DNA of 64,000 nucleotides from Kitasatospora sp. NBC_00240 (GTDB taxonomy: Bacteria; Actinomycetota; Actinomycetes; Streptomycetales; Streptomycetaceae), in the NCBI RefSeq assembly GCF_026342405.1, contig NZ_JAPEMU010000001.1, positions 7,750,001 to 7,814,000 of the forward strand, given 5' to 3'. Below the pieces are notes generated by a model. The model had not been told where the DNA came from. It did not search any database and saw only the letters and a list, made by a program, of their open reading frames with translations. Every line of letters begins with the position of its first letter. Within the stretch, counting starts at the first letter, position 1. A program made the position numbers and the translations under genes. This document shows positions 8,904-21,207 of the stretch, piece by piece.

Positions 8904-9135
8904 TCAATTCCTCCGGTGCGGATGCTGCTGCGGAACTCCCGCAGGGGTGCGGCTGGAGGGTCCGGCCCATCCGCCACTTCATACGAAAAGGCATGAACCG
9001 GGCGCCTGCGAGCGGAGCTCCGCCGTCCGGGCGGGCCGTCCGCCCACCCGGACCAGTGCGTACTCCGATCCGGAGCCGGGACGCACCCGTGATCGGGAGG
9101 GCTCCCGCTGGTACCCTGGGCGCGACCGCCGAGCC

Positions 9136-9366
9136 CGCTCGGGAGAGTCCCCGGCCATCGAGATCCTGGCGGGGGCGCCGAAGGAGCAACTCCTCCCCGG
9201 AATCTCTCAGGCATCCGTACCGTGTGGGATAGGTCACTCTGGAAAGCAGGGCAGGACCGCCGGCGAGGGAGCCGACGGCCACCACCCTCACCGACGGTGC
9301 AAGCCGACGGGGTGCTTCGGGCATCCCGCGCGGGCGAAGCTCTCAGGTCCCGATGACAGAGGGGGA
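9136..9366 (+). promoter_or_regulatory. Tandem glycine riboswitch controlling gcvP
   Basis: Two consecutive glycine aptamers. The first carries CGGGAGAGTCC, then GCGCCGAAGGAGCAACTC and AATCTCTCAGGCA. It is joined by a short linker to the second, with GACGGTGCAAGCC and GCGAAGCTCTCAGGT and a closing CAGAGGGGGA. These are hallmarks of the family, and cooperative glycine-binding pairs that switch on the glycine cleavage system are its known function. It ends about 100 bases before the gcvP start. Boundaries are approximate. Confidence 0.9.
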
Positions 9367-9470
9367 GGCCTGTTGGGTTCGTTCGCCAGGGCCGGCCCGC
9401 TGTCCGCAGCGGCCACGGCCGACCGGCGTGCGCGCCCCCGCCGGTCCGTGACCAGGAGGCCTCGACCATC

Positions 9471-12371
<2,901 letters not shown>

Positions 12372-12410
12372 CCGGTGCCGCGCCCGCAGGCGTGACCTGA
12401 CCCGGTACAC

Positions 12411-12452
12411 AGTGGTGGCCCCGGCGGATTTCGATCCGCCGGGGCCACCACT
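12411..12452. terminator. Perfect TTCG-loop terminator after gcvP
   Basis: A 19-bp perfect stem (12411-12429 and 12434-12452) closed by a TTCG tetraloop, between gcvP and the convergent DUF5999 gene. Likely bidirectional. Confidence 0.75.
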
Positions 12453-12522
12453 CGTCGTCGTGCGGCCGGGCCGCTCGTCGCGCGGCCGGTCTTCCCGTGG
12501 GTACGGCCGGGGCCGGCGCGGG

Positions 12523-12714
12523 TCAGGCGGCGAAGGCCAGCGGGCGGCGCGGGGCGATCACCCGGCCGTCCGGCAGCAGTTCGCCGGTGTCCTCGAAGAG
12601 CAGGACGCCGTTGCAGAGGAGGCTCCACCCCTGCTCGGGGTGGCAGGCCACGGTCGCGGCGGCCTCGCGGTCCTCGGAGTCTGCCGAAGGGCACTCCGGA
12701 CGGTGCTGGCACAT
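12523..12714 (-). CDS. DUF5999 family small protein
   Basis: 63-aa protein beginning MCQHRPECPSA and containing ATVACHPEQGWSLLCNGVLLFEDTGELLPDG. This matches the DUF5999 family of Streptomyces and relatives. The cysteine and histidine pairs (CxHxxxC near the start, then CH and C around residues 23-34) suggest a small metal site, which is inference. Function is unknown. The ATG lies inside a longer open frame, but family members begin exactly here. The region between this gene and 13018 (about 300 bases) holds only its presumed 5' leader; I see no gene there. Confidence 0.8.
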   Translation of the reverse strand: MCQHRPECPSADSEDREAAATVACHPEQGWSLLCNGVLLFEDTGELLPDGRVIAPRRPLAFAA

Positions 12715-12984
12715 GGGTCGTACCCTCGCTTCGCTAGCGATCCTCCCCGTGATGCGGTTGCCGTCGAGAAGTCCGCCGGTGGCCGCCGCGGTAGCCGGAT
12801 CCTGTCCCGCCGGCCCAGGTGTGAGCCGGCGAATCTGTGGGTAGGACAGGTGGTCCATCCACGCTGGCTCCCAGTGTCGGCGTCCGTCGGCCTTTGCGCA
12901 GCAATTTGGTGACATGCGCCACAACTCGCGGGCATAGATCACCCATTCAGATGGCGCGGAGCAGAAATAAATGCTGAACGGGCC

Positions 12985-13018
12985 ATGCCGGGGATGGCCC
13001 GATCGGGCTATCCGGCAT
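12985..13018 (-). terminator. Imperfect palindrome 3' of the unknown gene at 13041
   Basis: ATGCCGG (12985-12991) pairs with CCGGCAT (13012-13018), with an inner GGCCCGATCGGGCT palindrome, 23 bases past the stop of the minus-strand gene that ends at 13041. A likely terminator for that gene. Confidence 0.45.
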
Positions 13019-13040
13019 GACCCGTCCGGAGGATCAGCGG

Positions 13041-13613
13041 TCAGGAGACTCCGAGGACCATCGGCTTGGCCGGCGCGGGGGCGGCGAGCAGCGCCAGCAG
13101 GTCGGCCGCCGGGTAGGCGCGGTGCGCGGTGACCCCCAGCGGCGCGGGGGCCAGCGGGATCAGCAGGTCGGAGGCCGGCGCCGCGTCGGGAGCGTGCAGC
13201 CACAGCGCCGTGGCGTACTGTCCGGGAAAGGTCAGCAGTCGCGGCTGGTGCCGGGCGCGCGAGGTCTGCGCGAGCTGCCAGGCCTGCCGCAGCGCCCGGA
13301 CCGTCGAGTCCAGGTAGGGCCCGGCTGTGAAGTGGGAGAAGGTGTGCCCCTCGACGCCCTGGACCACCTCGGCCGCCGCCGCCACCTCGCTGCCGTCCTT
13401 GATCAGGAACCGCCAGCCCGTCCGGCGCGCGGCCGTCAGCCGGGGCCTGGGGCCGTCCAGGACGTGCACCGCGAGCGGGTGCGCGGGCAGCAGCGTGCCG
13501 TGGGGATGGCGTAGCGCGGCGGCGGCCGGCTGGCGCAGCGCGATCTCCGAGTCGAGGGCCGCCAGGACGGCGCGCAGGGCGCTGGGCGGAGGCTGAGGTG
13601 TCTGCAATGTCAT
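13041..13613 (-). CDS. Conserved hypothetical protein
   Basis: 190-aa protein, not recognised. The chosen ATG (MTLQTPQPPPSALRAVLAALD) follows GGAGAGGCGACC; the upstream extension of the frame has poor codon bias. Visible features: no signal peptide or membrane helix; a hydrophobic Ala/Leu-rich central part (LLPAHPLAVHVLDGP), RRTGWRFLIKDG, and a C-terminal LLIPLAPAPLGVTAHRAYPAADLLALLA. Third-position GC is high throughout, supporting a real gene. It diverges from the glutamate-cysteine ligase gene across a 367-base region (13614-13980), which holds promoters but no other gene I can support. Confidence 0.65.
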   Translation of the reverse strand: MTLQTPQPPPSALRAVLAALDSEIALRQPAAAALRHPHGTLLPAHPLAVHVLDGPRPRLTAARRTGWRFLIKDGSEVAAAAEVVQGVEGHTFSHFTAGPYLDSTVRALRQAWQLAQTSRARHQPRLLTFPGQYATALWLHAPDAAPASDLLIPLAPAPLGVTAHRAYPAADLLALLAAPAPAKPMVLGVS

Positions 13614-13980
13614 GGCGGGGTCGCCTCTCCGTGAGAGATCGGCGTGCGAGTGCGGCATACCGGCGTGGCGTGTCTGGTGTGACGGGACCTGGGCCGTGTC
13701 CGGTTGTGCATGATCGCGGTGCGGGCGCGGCTGCCGCCGTAGGGGGCCCCGGTGTCGTCGTCGACGTCGGAGCGGTGGCAGGCCGGGCTTGAGCGCAGTG
13801 CGAATTCTACTCGAACAGGTGCGCAGGGTGACCTGTTTATCACGTTCAGTTGTGCAGGGCAAGTCGGCATTCGACTGATAGAGCGTCAGTTTCCTTGCTT
13901 CGTACGACGTTCGACCCCTTCGGGTATCGATCTTCGGGATGGGCATGATGCTTGCACGGTAGGCCTAGAGGAGGGGACCC

Positions 13981-15486
13981 ATGGGCGAGAAGGTCGTGGC
14001 CACGCGCGCGGACCTGTCGGACCGGCACATGTACCGACGCAAGCTCCAGTCCTGTCTCGACGTGCTCGAACGGATGCTGCGCGAGAACCGCTTCGACCGG
14101 CCCCGGGCCGTGATGGGCCTTGAGATCGAGCTCAACCTGGCGGACGAGCAGGGCCAGCCGCTGATGCGCAACGAACAGGTGCTCGGCGCGATCGCTTCCA
14201 GCGACTTCCAGACCGAACTCGGCCAGTTCAACATCGAGGTCAACATCACCCCGCACCGGCTCACCGGACATGTGCTGGAGGAGTTGCGCGAGGAGATCGA
14301 CACCGGCCTTCGCTACGCCGACCGGAAGGCCGCCGAGGCCGGCGCCCGGATCGTGATGATCGGGATCCTGCCGACCCTGGAGCACGACCACACCGGCCTG
14401 GAGTCGATGTCCCACAACCAGCGGTACAGCCTGCTCAGCGACCAGATCCTGGCGGCCCGCGGCGAGGACATCGCGCTGGACATCGAAGGGGTCGAACGCC
14501 TCCAGCTGGAGTCCGTCACCATGGTCGCGGAAGCCGCCGCCACCTCGCTGCAGATGCACCTCCAGGTCACCCCCGAGCGGTTCTCCTCGGTCTGGAACGC
14601 CGCCCAGGCGCTCTCCGCGCCGCAGGTCGCGCTCGGTGCCAACTCGCCCTTCCTGTTCGGTCGGGAGCTGTGGCGGGAGACCCGCCCGGTGCTGTTCCAG
14701 CAGGCCTGCGACACCCGTTCGGCCGAACTCAAGGCCCAGGGTGTCCGCCCCATCACCTGGTTCGGCGAGCGCTGGGTCGACTCCGCGCTCGACCTGTTCG
14801 CCGAGAACCTCCGGTACTTCCCCGCGCTGCTGCCGATCTGCGACGACGAGGACCCGGTCAAGGTGCTGGCCTCCGGCGGCATCCCCAAGCTCGCCGAGAT
14901 GCGCCTGCACAACGGCACCATCTACCGCTGGAACCGGCCGGTGTACGACATCGCGGACGGCGTGCCGCACCTGCGGGTCGAGAACCGCGTCCTGCCGGCC
15001 GGGCCGACGGTCGCCGACACGCTGGCCAACGCCGCCTTCTACTACGGGCTGGTGCGGGTGCTGGCCGAACAGCCCCGGCCGATCTGGACCAGGCTGCCCT
15101 TCATCCAGGCCGACGAGAACTTCCACAACGCCGCGCGGCACGGGATCGACGCCGTGCTGCAGTGGCCGCGGGCGGGCTGGGGCGGCCGGGGCGGCGGCGT
15201 GACCGCCGTGCCGGCCGTCGACCTGGTGCTGAACGAACTCCTCCCGCTCGCCTACCAGGGGCTGGACGAGTGGGGCGTGGAGCCGGCCGATCGGGACCGC
15301 TACCTCGGGATCATCGAGCAGCGCTGCCTGCGCCGGACCAACGGCGCGGCCTGGCAGAGCGCCACCTACCACCAGCTGCGCGAACGCTTCGGGATGGACC
15401 GTCCGGCCGCCCTGGCGGCGATGACCAGGCGCTACGCCGAGTACATGCGCGGGGGAGAACCCGTGCACACCTGGCCGGTGGGCTGA
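13981..15486 (+). CDS. Glutamate-cysteine ligase family protein (GCS2-type)
   Basis: 501-aa carboxylate-amine ligase of the GCS2 superfamily, which joins glutamate to cysteine or another amine with ATP. The substrate-binding glutamates are in MGLEIELNLADE near residue 45 and in ELGQFNIEVNITPH near residue 80. LGANSPFLFGRELW and RVENRVLPAGPT are further family motifs. Streptomycetes make mycothiol and ergothioneine rather than glutathione, so the true product is uncertain; EgtA-like activity is possible but no egt genes are nearby. The ATG follows GAGGAGGGGACCC. The gene is single. Confidence 0.82.
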   Translation: MGEKVVATRADLSDRHMYRRKLQSCLDVLERMLRENRFDRPRAVMGLEIELNLADEQGQPLMRNEQVLGAIASSDFQTELGQFNIEVNITPHRLTGHVLEELREEIDTGLRYADRKAAEAGARIVMIGILPTLEHDHTGLESMSHNQRYSLLSDQILAARGEDIALDIEGVERLQLESVTMVAEAAATSLQMHLQVTPERFSSVWNAAQALSAPQVALGANSPFLFGRELWRETRPVLFQQACDTRSAELKAQGVRPITWFGERWVDSALDLFAENLRYFPALLPICDDEDPVKVLASGGIPKLAEMRLHNGTIYRWNRPVYDIADGVPHLRVENRVLPAGPTVADTLANAAFYYGLVRVLAEQPRPIWTRLPFIQADENFHNAARHGIDAVLQWPRAGWGGRGGGVTAVPAVDLVLNELLPLAYQGLDEWGVEPADRDRYLGIIEQRCLRRTNGAAWQSATYHQLRERFGMDRPAALAAMTRRYAEYMRGGEPVHTWPVG

Positions 15487-15730
15487 CCCGCGGCCCGGCG
15501 AGGGGGCCGGGGCGGGGTCGGTACCGGGCGGGAGAGGGCCGGGGTGCGGGCGGGGTCGCGACGGTGAGGGCCGTGGGCGGCCGAAGTGCGAGGGGCGCCG
15601 CGCGCCCGCGCGGGACAGGGAGTGCGGCCACCGGGCGGGGCGGTTCGGGTGGGGCCGTACGCCCGTATGGAAGGATGATCGCCCCGGCGGTCGGCCGACC
15701 CCGGGGCGAAGCCCGCCCGCTGGAGCCGCC

Positions 15731-16519
15731 GTGAGCACCGTCTCGACCGAGCCCGGGCGCCTGCCCCTGTCCCGCCGACTGCTCGGCGCCGAACTGCTGA
15801 TCGTCCTCGGCCTCTCGCTGGGCGCCAGCGGCCTCGGCGCCCTGATCAGCTTCGCCGGCTCGCTCACCCAGCCGCTCGCGCTCGGCCAGCAGGTCGCCAC
15901 CCTCAACGGGTCCCGCGCCCCGGGCCGCCCCTGGCTGGACCTGGCCTGGCAGCTCTACTACATCGGGCGCGGCCTGATGCCCGTCGTCCTGGTCGGCTAC
16001 CTGCTGGTCCGCGAAGGCACCTCGCTGCGCGTCCTCGGCTTCGACCTGACCCAGAAGCGGCGCGACCTCGGCCGGGGAGCCGCGGTGGCCGCCGCGATCG
16101 GCGGGTCCGGCCTGGCGCTCTACCTGATCTCCCAAGCGGCCGGCTACAACCTGACCGTCGCCCCCTCCGGCCTGCCCGACGTGTGGTGGCGGATCCCCGT
16201 ACTGGTCGCCTCGGCCTGGGAGAACGCGATCCTCGAAGAGGTCATCGTGCTCGGCTACGTGATCCGCCGGCTCGGCCAACTCGGCTGGAGCTGGCCGGCG
16301 ATCGTGGTGGCCAGCTCGGTGCTGCGCGGCTCGTACCACCTGTACCAGGGGGTCGGCGGGCTGGTCGGCAACATGGTGATGGGGGTGGTCTTCTGCCTGG
16401 CGTACCGCCGTTGGGGGCGGGTGATGCCGCTGGTGACCGCCCACGCGCTGATCGACACGGTGGCCTTCGTGGGCTACGCCCTGCTGGCCGGTCACGTCAG
16501 CTGGCTGCCGACCGGCTGA
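15731..16519 (+). CDS. CPBP-family intramembrane metalloprotease
   Basis: 262-aa polytopic membrane protein of the CPBP (CAAX-processing/bacteriocin-processing) family. The three conserved motifs are visible: ENAILEEVIVLGYVIRRL (EE pair and R, about residues 160-178), RGSYHLYQG (catalytic His, about residue 202) and TAHALIDTVAF (about residue 238). At least six hydrophobic segments surround them. Such proteases process prenylated or leader peptides or act in stress signalling; the substrate is unknown. GTG start with GGAG six bases before. No partner gene nearby. Confidence 0.85.
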   Translation: MSTVSTEPGRLPLSRRLLGAELLIVLGLSLGASGLGALISFAGSLTQPLALGQQVATLNGSRAPGRPWLDLAWQLYYIGRGLMPVVLVGYLLVREGTSLRVLGFDLTQKRRDLGRGAAVAAAIGGSGLALYLISQAAGYNLTVAPSGLPDVWWRIPVLVASAWENAILEEVIVLGYVIRRLGQLGWSWPAIVVASSVLRGSYHLYQGVGGLVGNMVMGVVFCLAYRRWGRVMPLVTAHALIDTVAFVGYALLAGHVSWLPTG

Positions 16520-16579
16520 GCCGGACCGGCCTGCTTCGACGGGCCGACCGCGACCGGCCGACCCCATCCCGGTGGCAGG

Positions 16580-17102
16580 CTACCGGCGGGCCGGCGGCGG
16601 GCTCAGCAGTCCGGCCCGGGGCGGCCGGGCCAGCAGGCGTTCGACGTGCCGACGCTCCAATCCGTGGACCGGGTCGATCGGCAGCAGCAGGCGGTCCCGG
16701 CGCAGCAGCGCCCGGCGCACCAGCCGGCCGGGGATCACGTCGTCGACCCGGGCGAACGGCCGGCCCCGCGCGTACCGCAGGATCGGCGGCCACTTGCGCC
16801 CGGAGATCAGCTGCATCAGCGGGACCGCGGTTCGCCCGGCTGCGGGACGTACCCGGTGAAGCGGACCACCGGCAGCTCGGGCAGGCCGAGCAGGGGCGAG
16901 ATGTGCCGATTGGCCTCCTCCTCCCAGGTGGTCGCCACACCAGCTCGTAGCCGCCGGCCAGTTCGCGCAGCCAGTCGGCGTGCCGGGTGGAGAGCAGCAC
17001 GCGGAGGCCGAGCAGGGTGTGGGCGTCGAAGCCCGCGTCCGGGTGGGGCGAGGCGGGGTTGAGCACCCCGTCGACGTCCAGGAACAGCAGTGGTTTCGGC
17101 AT
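16580..17102 (-). pseudogene. HAD-like hydrolase gene with two frameshifts
   Basis: Starts PKPLLFLDVDGVLNPASPHP, a HAD motif I with both aspartates. The reading frame then breaks twice. Near 16934, after GGYELVW, homologous sequence (TTWEEEANRHISPLLGLPEL) continues only after a one-base shift. Near 16826 a second one-base shift is needed to enter the last segment (LMQLISGRKWPPILRYARG, RPFARVDD, LLLPIDPVHGL). Restoring one base at each point makes 525 nt, a 174-aa protein of the size expected for small actinobacterial HAD proteins. Each single frame alone stops early or turns into Arg/Pro-rich nonsense. Two sequencing errors in GC-rich DNA are the alternative to true decay. Confidence 0.7.
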
Positions 17103-17225
17103 GGGGAGCCCCCGGGGTCCGACGTCGTCATCACCCGTCCGGACGCGCACCGCAGGCCGTCGGTTGCCCGGCCGTGGAAGGTGGCGGTCGGGCGGGGGTC
17201 CGTCCGGAGCTCCGACGAGGTCCGT

Positions 17226-18494
17226 TCAGCCGACCGGTGCCGGAGCGGCGGCGGCCTCGACCGCGGCGGCCGTGCGCCGGCTCAGCCGGCGGACCTGCGG
17301 TTCGGCCAGCACCAGGACGCTGAGCAGGACGGTGACGGCGGCGCAGGTCCAGAGCGCGCCGCCGGTGCCCAGCGCCCCGGCGGCCGGTCCGGCCAGAGCG
17401 GTGCCGACCGGGGCCAGGGCCAGCGAGCCGAAGGCGTCGTACGCGGAGACCCGGGACATCAGCTCGGGCGGGATCTCCTGCTGCAGCGCGATCATCCAGT
17501 TCACCCCGAAGACGGTGACGCCGGCGCCGGAGAGGAACATCGCGGCCGCCAGCAGCGGCAGCGGCGCGGCCACCGCGAGGGCGGCCGCGGGCAGGGCGAA
17601 GAGGAACACGCCGTAGTTGCCGACCAGCAGGATCCGGCGGGGGCGCCAGCGCGCCATCAGGAGCCCGGTGAGCACCAGCCCGGCGCCGTCGGCGGCGAGG
17701 GCGAGGCCCCAGTCGCGGGCTCCGCCGAGCCGGGTCTCGGCGACGATCGGTCCGTACACGGCGTCGACTGCGCTGACGCAGGCCATCAGGACGGAGAACT
17801 GCAGCACGATCACCCAGAGCCAGCGCCGGGAGGCGAACTCCGTCCAGCCCTCGCGCAGTTCGCGGACCATCCCGCCGCCCTGCGGCTGCTTGGCCGCGGG
17901 CTCGACCCGTAGCAGGACCCGCAGGGCGGCGGCGGCCAGGAAGCAGCCGGCGTCGACGGCGAGCACCCAGCCGGCGCCGACCGTGGCGGTGAGCGCGCCG
18001 CCGAGGGCCGCGCCGCCGATCTGGGCCGCGTTCATGGCCATCCGGTAGACCGAGAAGGCGTGCGAGGCGTGCTCCGGGGCCACCGTCTGCATGATCATGC
18101 CGCCGGAGGCCGGGCCGTAGAAGGCCTGGCCGGCGCCGCCGGCCGCGGAGAGCAGCACCAGCTCCCAGAGCCGCACCGTGCCGGTCAGCACCAGGGCGGC
18201 GAGCACCGCCTGGGAGAGGCCGTTGAAGGTGTTGGCGGCGACCATCACATGGTGGCGCGGCAGCCGGTCGGCGAGCGCGCCGCCGACCAGGAGCAGCAGG
18301 ACCAGCGGCACCAGCCGGGCCGCGGTGACGTAGCCGATCTCGGTGGTCGAGCCGCCGACGGCGAGGACGGCGAAGGCGGTGGCGATCGGCGCGCCGGCGT
18401 TGCCGAGGCCGCTGACCACCGTCGCGGCGGTCTGGATGCGGTAGTTGCGGCCGGCCCAGGCGAAGCGGCGGGGGTGGGTCGTTTGGCTGTGCAC
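17226..18494 (-). CDS. MFS transporter (MFS_3, enterobactin-exporter-like)
   Basis: 422-aa carrier with about 12 hydrophobic helices, of the MFS_3/transmembrane secretion effector group. Helix 1-2 region FAWAGRNYRIQTAATVVSGLG, motif A variant GGALADRLPRHHVMV and the central loop after LRVLLRVEP are typical. Substrate is unknown; relatives export siderophores or macrolides. The gene is monocistronic; its upstream region carries a 13-bp tandem array (18589-18666). Confidence 0.85.
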   Translation of the reverse strand: MHSQTTHPRRFAWAGRNYRIQTAATVVSGLGNAGAPIATAFAVLAVGGSTTEIGYVTAARLVPLVLLLLVGGALADRLPRHHVMVAANTFNGLSQAVLAALVLTGTVRLWELVLLSAAGGAGQAFYGPASGGMIMQTVAPEHASHAFSVYRMAMNAAQIGGAALGGALTATVGAGWVLAVDAGCFLAAAALRVLLRVEPAAKQPQGGGMVRELREGWTEFASRRWLWVIVLQFSVLMACVSAVDAVYGPIVAETRLGGARDWGLALAADGAGLVLTGLLMARWRPRRILLVGNYGVFLFALPAAALAVAAPLPLLAAAMFLSGAGVTVFGVNWMIALQQEIPPELMSRVSAYDAFGSLALAPVGTALAGPAAGALGTGGALWTCAAVTVLLSVLVLAEPQVRRLSRRTAAAVEAAAAPAPVG

Positions 18495-18588
18495 GTGCGC
18501 GACTATGACGGTTGCCCGGTCAGGTGTCTAACCGATTTTTGGTCCTGCCGAAGGGGCCGGCCGTCCGGGTGGCCCAGTCGGGCGGCAG

Positions 18589-18666
18589 GCAAGGGTGGCG
18601 GGCAAGGGTGGCGGGCAAGGGCGGCGGGCAAGCGTGACGAGCGAGCGCGGCGGGCAAGCGCGGCCG
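18589..18666. repeat. Six imperfect 13-bp tandem repeats
   Basis: Unit GCAAGGGTGGCGG: copies 1 and 2 are identical, copy 3 differs by one base, and copies 4-6 are degenerate (GCAAGCGTGACGA, GCGAGCGCGGCGG, GCAAGCGCGGCCG). The array lies between the MFS start (18494) and the end of the dienelactone hydrolase gene (18708). It is one of three 13-bp-period arrays in the window. Confidence 0.75.
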
Positions 18667-18707
18667 GCCCGGTCGGCCGGCCCGGGCCCGGTGCTGGGCG
18701 CCTGCGC

Positions 18708-19457
18708 TCAGCCGAGGTGCCCCCAGAGGAAGCTGAGGGTCCGCTGCCAGGCGATCCGCGCCTGCAGGGCGTCGTAGCGGCCGCCCGGATTCTCGTCGTT
18801 CATGAAGGCGTGCCCGGCCGGGTAGAAGTGGATCTCCGGGCGGCGGTCGGTGGCCTCCCCGATCCGGATCGCCGTCTCGTCCACGGCGGCCACCGGGATC
18901 GAGCCGTCCAGCTCGCCGTAGTGCCCGAGGACATGGGCGGTCAGCCCGCGGTAGTCGAACTCCGGATCGCGCGGCAGCCCGTAGAAGGGCACCGCGGCGG
19001 CGACCCGGTCGCCCTCCTGGGCGGCCAGCACCAGGGCGAAGCCGCCGCCCATGCAGAAGCCGACCACGCCGATCGCGTCCCCGACCACCGCGGGGTGTCC
19101 GAGCAGCAGGTCGACGGCGCCGCACAGGTCCCGTGCGGCGCGCTCCACCGGTAGTTCGCGCTGCAGCCGGGCGGCCTCGGCGCGGTCGTGCGCGGTGGCG
19201 CCGCCGTACAGGTCGGGTGCGAGGGCGACGAAGCCCTCGGCCGCGAACCGGTCGGTCACGGTGGCGATGTGCGAGGTGAGCCCCCACCACTCCTGGATCA
19301 CCACGATTCCGGGACCGACGCCCTGCGGCGGCAGCGCGAGGTAGCCGCGCGCCTGCCGGCCGGCGCCGTCGGCGCCGGCCGTACCGCTGACGTCGTGGGC
19401 GCCGGAGCCGGCGCCGGGGAAGGTGACGTTCTGCCGGGAGCCGCCCTGGTCAGGCAT
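18708..19457 (-). CDS. Dienelactone hydrolase family protein
   Basis: 249-aa alpha/beta hydrolase of the DLH family, using a cysteine nucleophile. The elbow is GFCMGGGF with C135; D184 in GELDGSIP and H216 in PAGHAFMN complete the triad. The N-terminal ~35 residues are extra, Gly-rich and without secretion signal. EWWGL near residue 56 is a family motif. Enzymes of this family open enol-lactones in chlorocatechol degradation, but most actinobacterial members have unknown esters as substrates. The next gene upstream on the same strand is a sugar porter; co-transcription is possible (87-base gap). Confidence 0.87.
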   Translation of the reverse strand: MPDQGGSRQNVTFPGAGSGAHDVSGTAGADGAGRQARGYLALPPQGVGPGIVVIQEWWGLTSHIATVTDRFAAEGFVALAPDLYGGATAHDRAEAARLQRELPVERAARDLCGAVDLLLGHPAVVGDAIGVVGFCMGGGFALVLAAQEGDRVAAAVPFYGLPRDPEFDYRGLTAHVLGHYGELDGSIPVAAVDETAIRIGEATDRRPEIHFYPAGHAFMNDENPGGRYDALQARIAWQRTLSFLWGHLG

Positions 19458-19544
19458 GGCTGTCTCTCCGTGGGACGGGCCGCGGCCGGTCGCGGCCCGG
19501 CGGGGGAGCGGGATGTCGTACGGAAGGCGCGCCGGGAGCGGGCG

Positions 19545-20957
19545 TCAGCCCATCGACTCCAGGGTGCGCCCCTTGGTCTCCTTGATGCAGAAGACCACGA
19601 ACGGGATGGAGAGCAGCGCGAAGCAGGCGTAGATGACGTAGGTGCCCGACAGGTTCCAGTCCGCGAGGTCCGGAAAGGTGACGGTGATGGCCCAGTTGGC
19701 GATCCACTGGGCGGAGGCGGCGACCGACAGGGCGAGCGCCCGGATCCGGTTGGGGAACATCTCGCCGAGCAGCACCCAGACCACCACGCCCCAGGAGAAC
19801 GCGAAGCAGAACACGAAGACGTGGGCGGCGACCAGGGCCGTGGTGGCGTAGGCGTCCTCCAGGGTCGCGGTGTCGCCGGTGCCGACCCGGAAGGAGAAGG
19901 CCCAGGCGGCCAGGCCGAGGGAGAGCGCCATGCCCGCCGAGCCGGCCAGCGCCAGCGGCTTGCGGCCGATCCGGTCCACCAGGGTCATCGCGAGCACGGT
20001 GCCGATCACGTTGACGATCGAGGTGGAGAGGCTGATGAGCAGCGAGTTGCTCTCGTCGATGCCCACCGACTGCCAGAGGAAGGACGAGTAGTAGAAGATC
20101 ACGTTGATGCCGACGAACTGCTGGAAGACCGAGGCACCGATGCCGATCCAGACGATCGGCAGCAGCCCGAACCGCCCGCCCAGCAGGTCCCGGGCCCGCG
20201 GCTTGTGGGTGGACTCCAGCACCGCGCGGATCTCGGCGACCCGGGCGTCCAGGTCGATCCCCTCGCCCTCCACCTCGCGCAGCACCTCGCGGGCCTCGTC
20301 CTCCCGCCTGGAGGCGATCAGGTAGCGCGGCGACTCGGGGATGGCGAGTGCCATCAGCCCGTACACCAGGGCGGGCACCGTCTCGACGCCGAGCATCCAC
20401 TGCCAGGCCTGGATGCCGGCCAGGTGCCCGGTGGACTCCCCGCCGGCCGCCTCGTTCAGCGCGTAGTTGGCGAGCTGCGAGACGGTGATCCCGAGCACGA
20501 TCGCCAGCTGCTGGAAGGACGCCAGCCGGCCCCGGTAGGCGGTCGGCGCGACCTCGGCGATGTAGGTGGGCGCGATCACCGAGGCGATGCCGATCGCGAC
20601 GCCGCCGACCACCCGCCAGGTGGCCAGCACCTGGATGCTCGGCGGGAACATCGAGCCGACGCCGCTGATCGCGAAGAGCACCGCGGCCAGCAGCATCGTC
20701 CGGACCCGGCCCAGGTGGTCGGCCAGCCGGCCGGCCGCCACCGCGCCGGCCGCCGAGCCGAGCAGGGCGATCGCCACCACGAAGGCCGTCTCGCTGTTGC
20801 CCACCTCGAAGTGCTTCTGGATGCCGGTCACGGCGCCGTTGATGACGGCGCTGTCGTAGCCGAAGAGGAAGCCGCCCATCGCGGCGGCGGCCGAGATGAA
20901 CACGACATGCCCGAGGTGCGCCTCACCGGCGTCCTTGGGTGGGTGGGTGGTGGCCAC
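19545..20957 (-). CDS. Sugar porter family MFS transporter
   Basis: 470-aa, 12-TM sugar:proton symporter of the SP family. Motifs: GFLFGYDSAVINGAV in helix 1, GRLADHLGRVRTM in loop 2-3, PESPRYL (PESPR motif) before the central loop, QQFVGINVIFYYSS in helix 7, DRIGRKPL, and a C-terminal KETKGRTLE. These match XylE/GLUT-like transporters. The sugar is unknown. The start is a GTG (protein MATTHPPKD). The 250 bases upstream (20958-21207) contain no gene. Confidence 0.92.
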   Translation of the reverse strand: MATTHPPKDAGEAHLGHVVFISAAAAMGGFLFGYDSAVINGAVTGIQKHFEVGNSETAFVVAIALLGSAAGAVAAGRLADHLGRVRTMLLAAVLFAISGVGSMFPPSIQVLATWRVVGGVAIGIASVIAPTYIAEVAPTAYRGRLASFQQLAIVLGITVSQLANYALNEAAGGESTGHLAGIQAWQWMLGVETVPALVYGLMALAIPESPRYLIASRREDEAREVLREVEGEGIDLDARVAEIRAVLESTHKPRARDLLGGRFGLLPIVWIGIGASVFQQFVGINVIFYYSSFLWQSVGIDESNSLLISLSTSIVNVIGTVLAMTLVDRIGRKPLALAGSAGMALSLGLAAWAFSFRVGTGDTATLEDAYATTALVAAHVFVFCFAFSWGVVVWVLLGEMFPNRIRALALSVAASAQWIANWAITVTFPDLADWNLSGTYVIYACFALLSIPFVVFCIKETKGRTLESMG

Positions 20958-21207
20958 GACGAGCTCCTGAGGGTGCGACGGCCCGCCGGCACGGCCGAGT
21001 GGACAGGGTCCGCCTCACATTCGATCAGGCGGGTGACCGGTACGCCCGGCCGGCAGCCCGTTCGGCGGCATGTCGCGGCGGACGCAACCCGTCCGGGCGT
21101 ACCTCCCTACGGTCCGTCAGTCCCGGCGAGCCCCGGCCCCGGCGCGAACCCGTGGCCGGGGCCACGGGCCCGGGCGTGGTCGCTGCGGCGCAACGCCGGC
21201 GGACGGC

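Noticed and set aside
12734..12946. Small minus-strand ORF upstream of DUF5999
   Set aside because: Codon bias does not match this genome and there is no recognisable domain.
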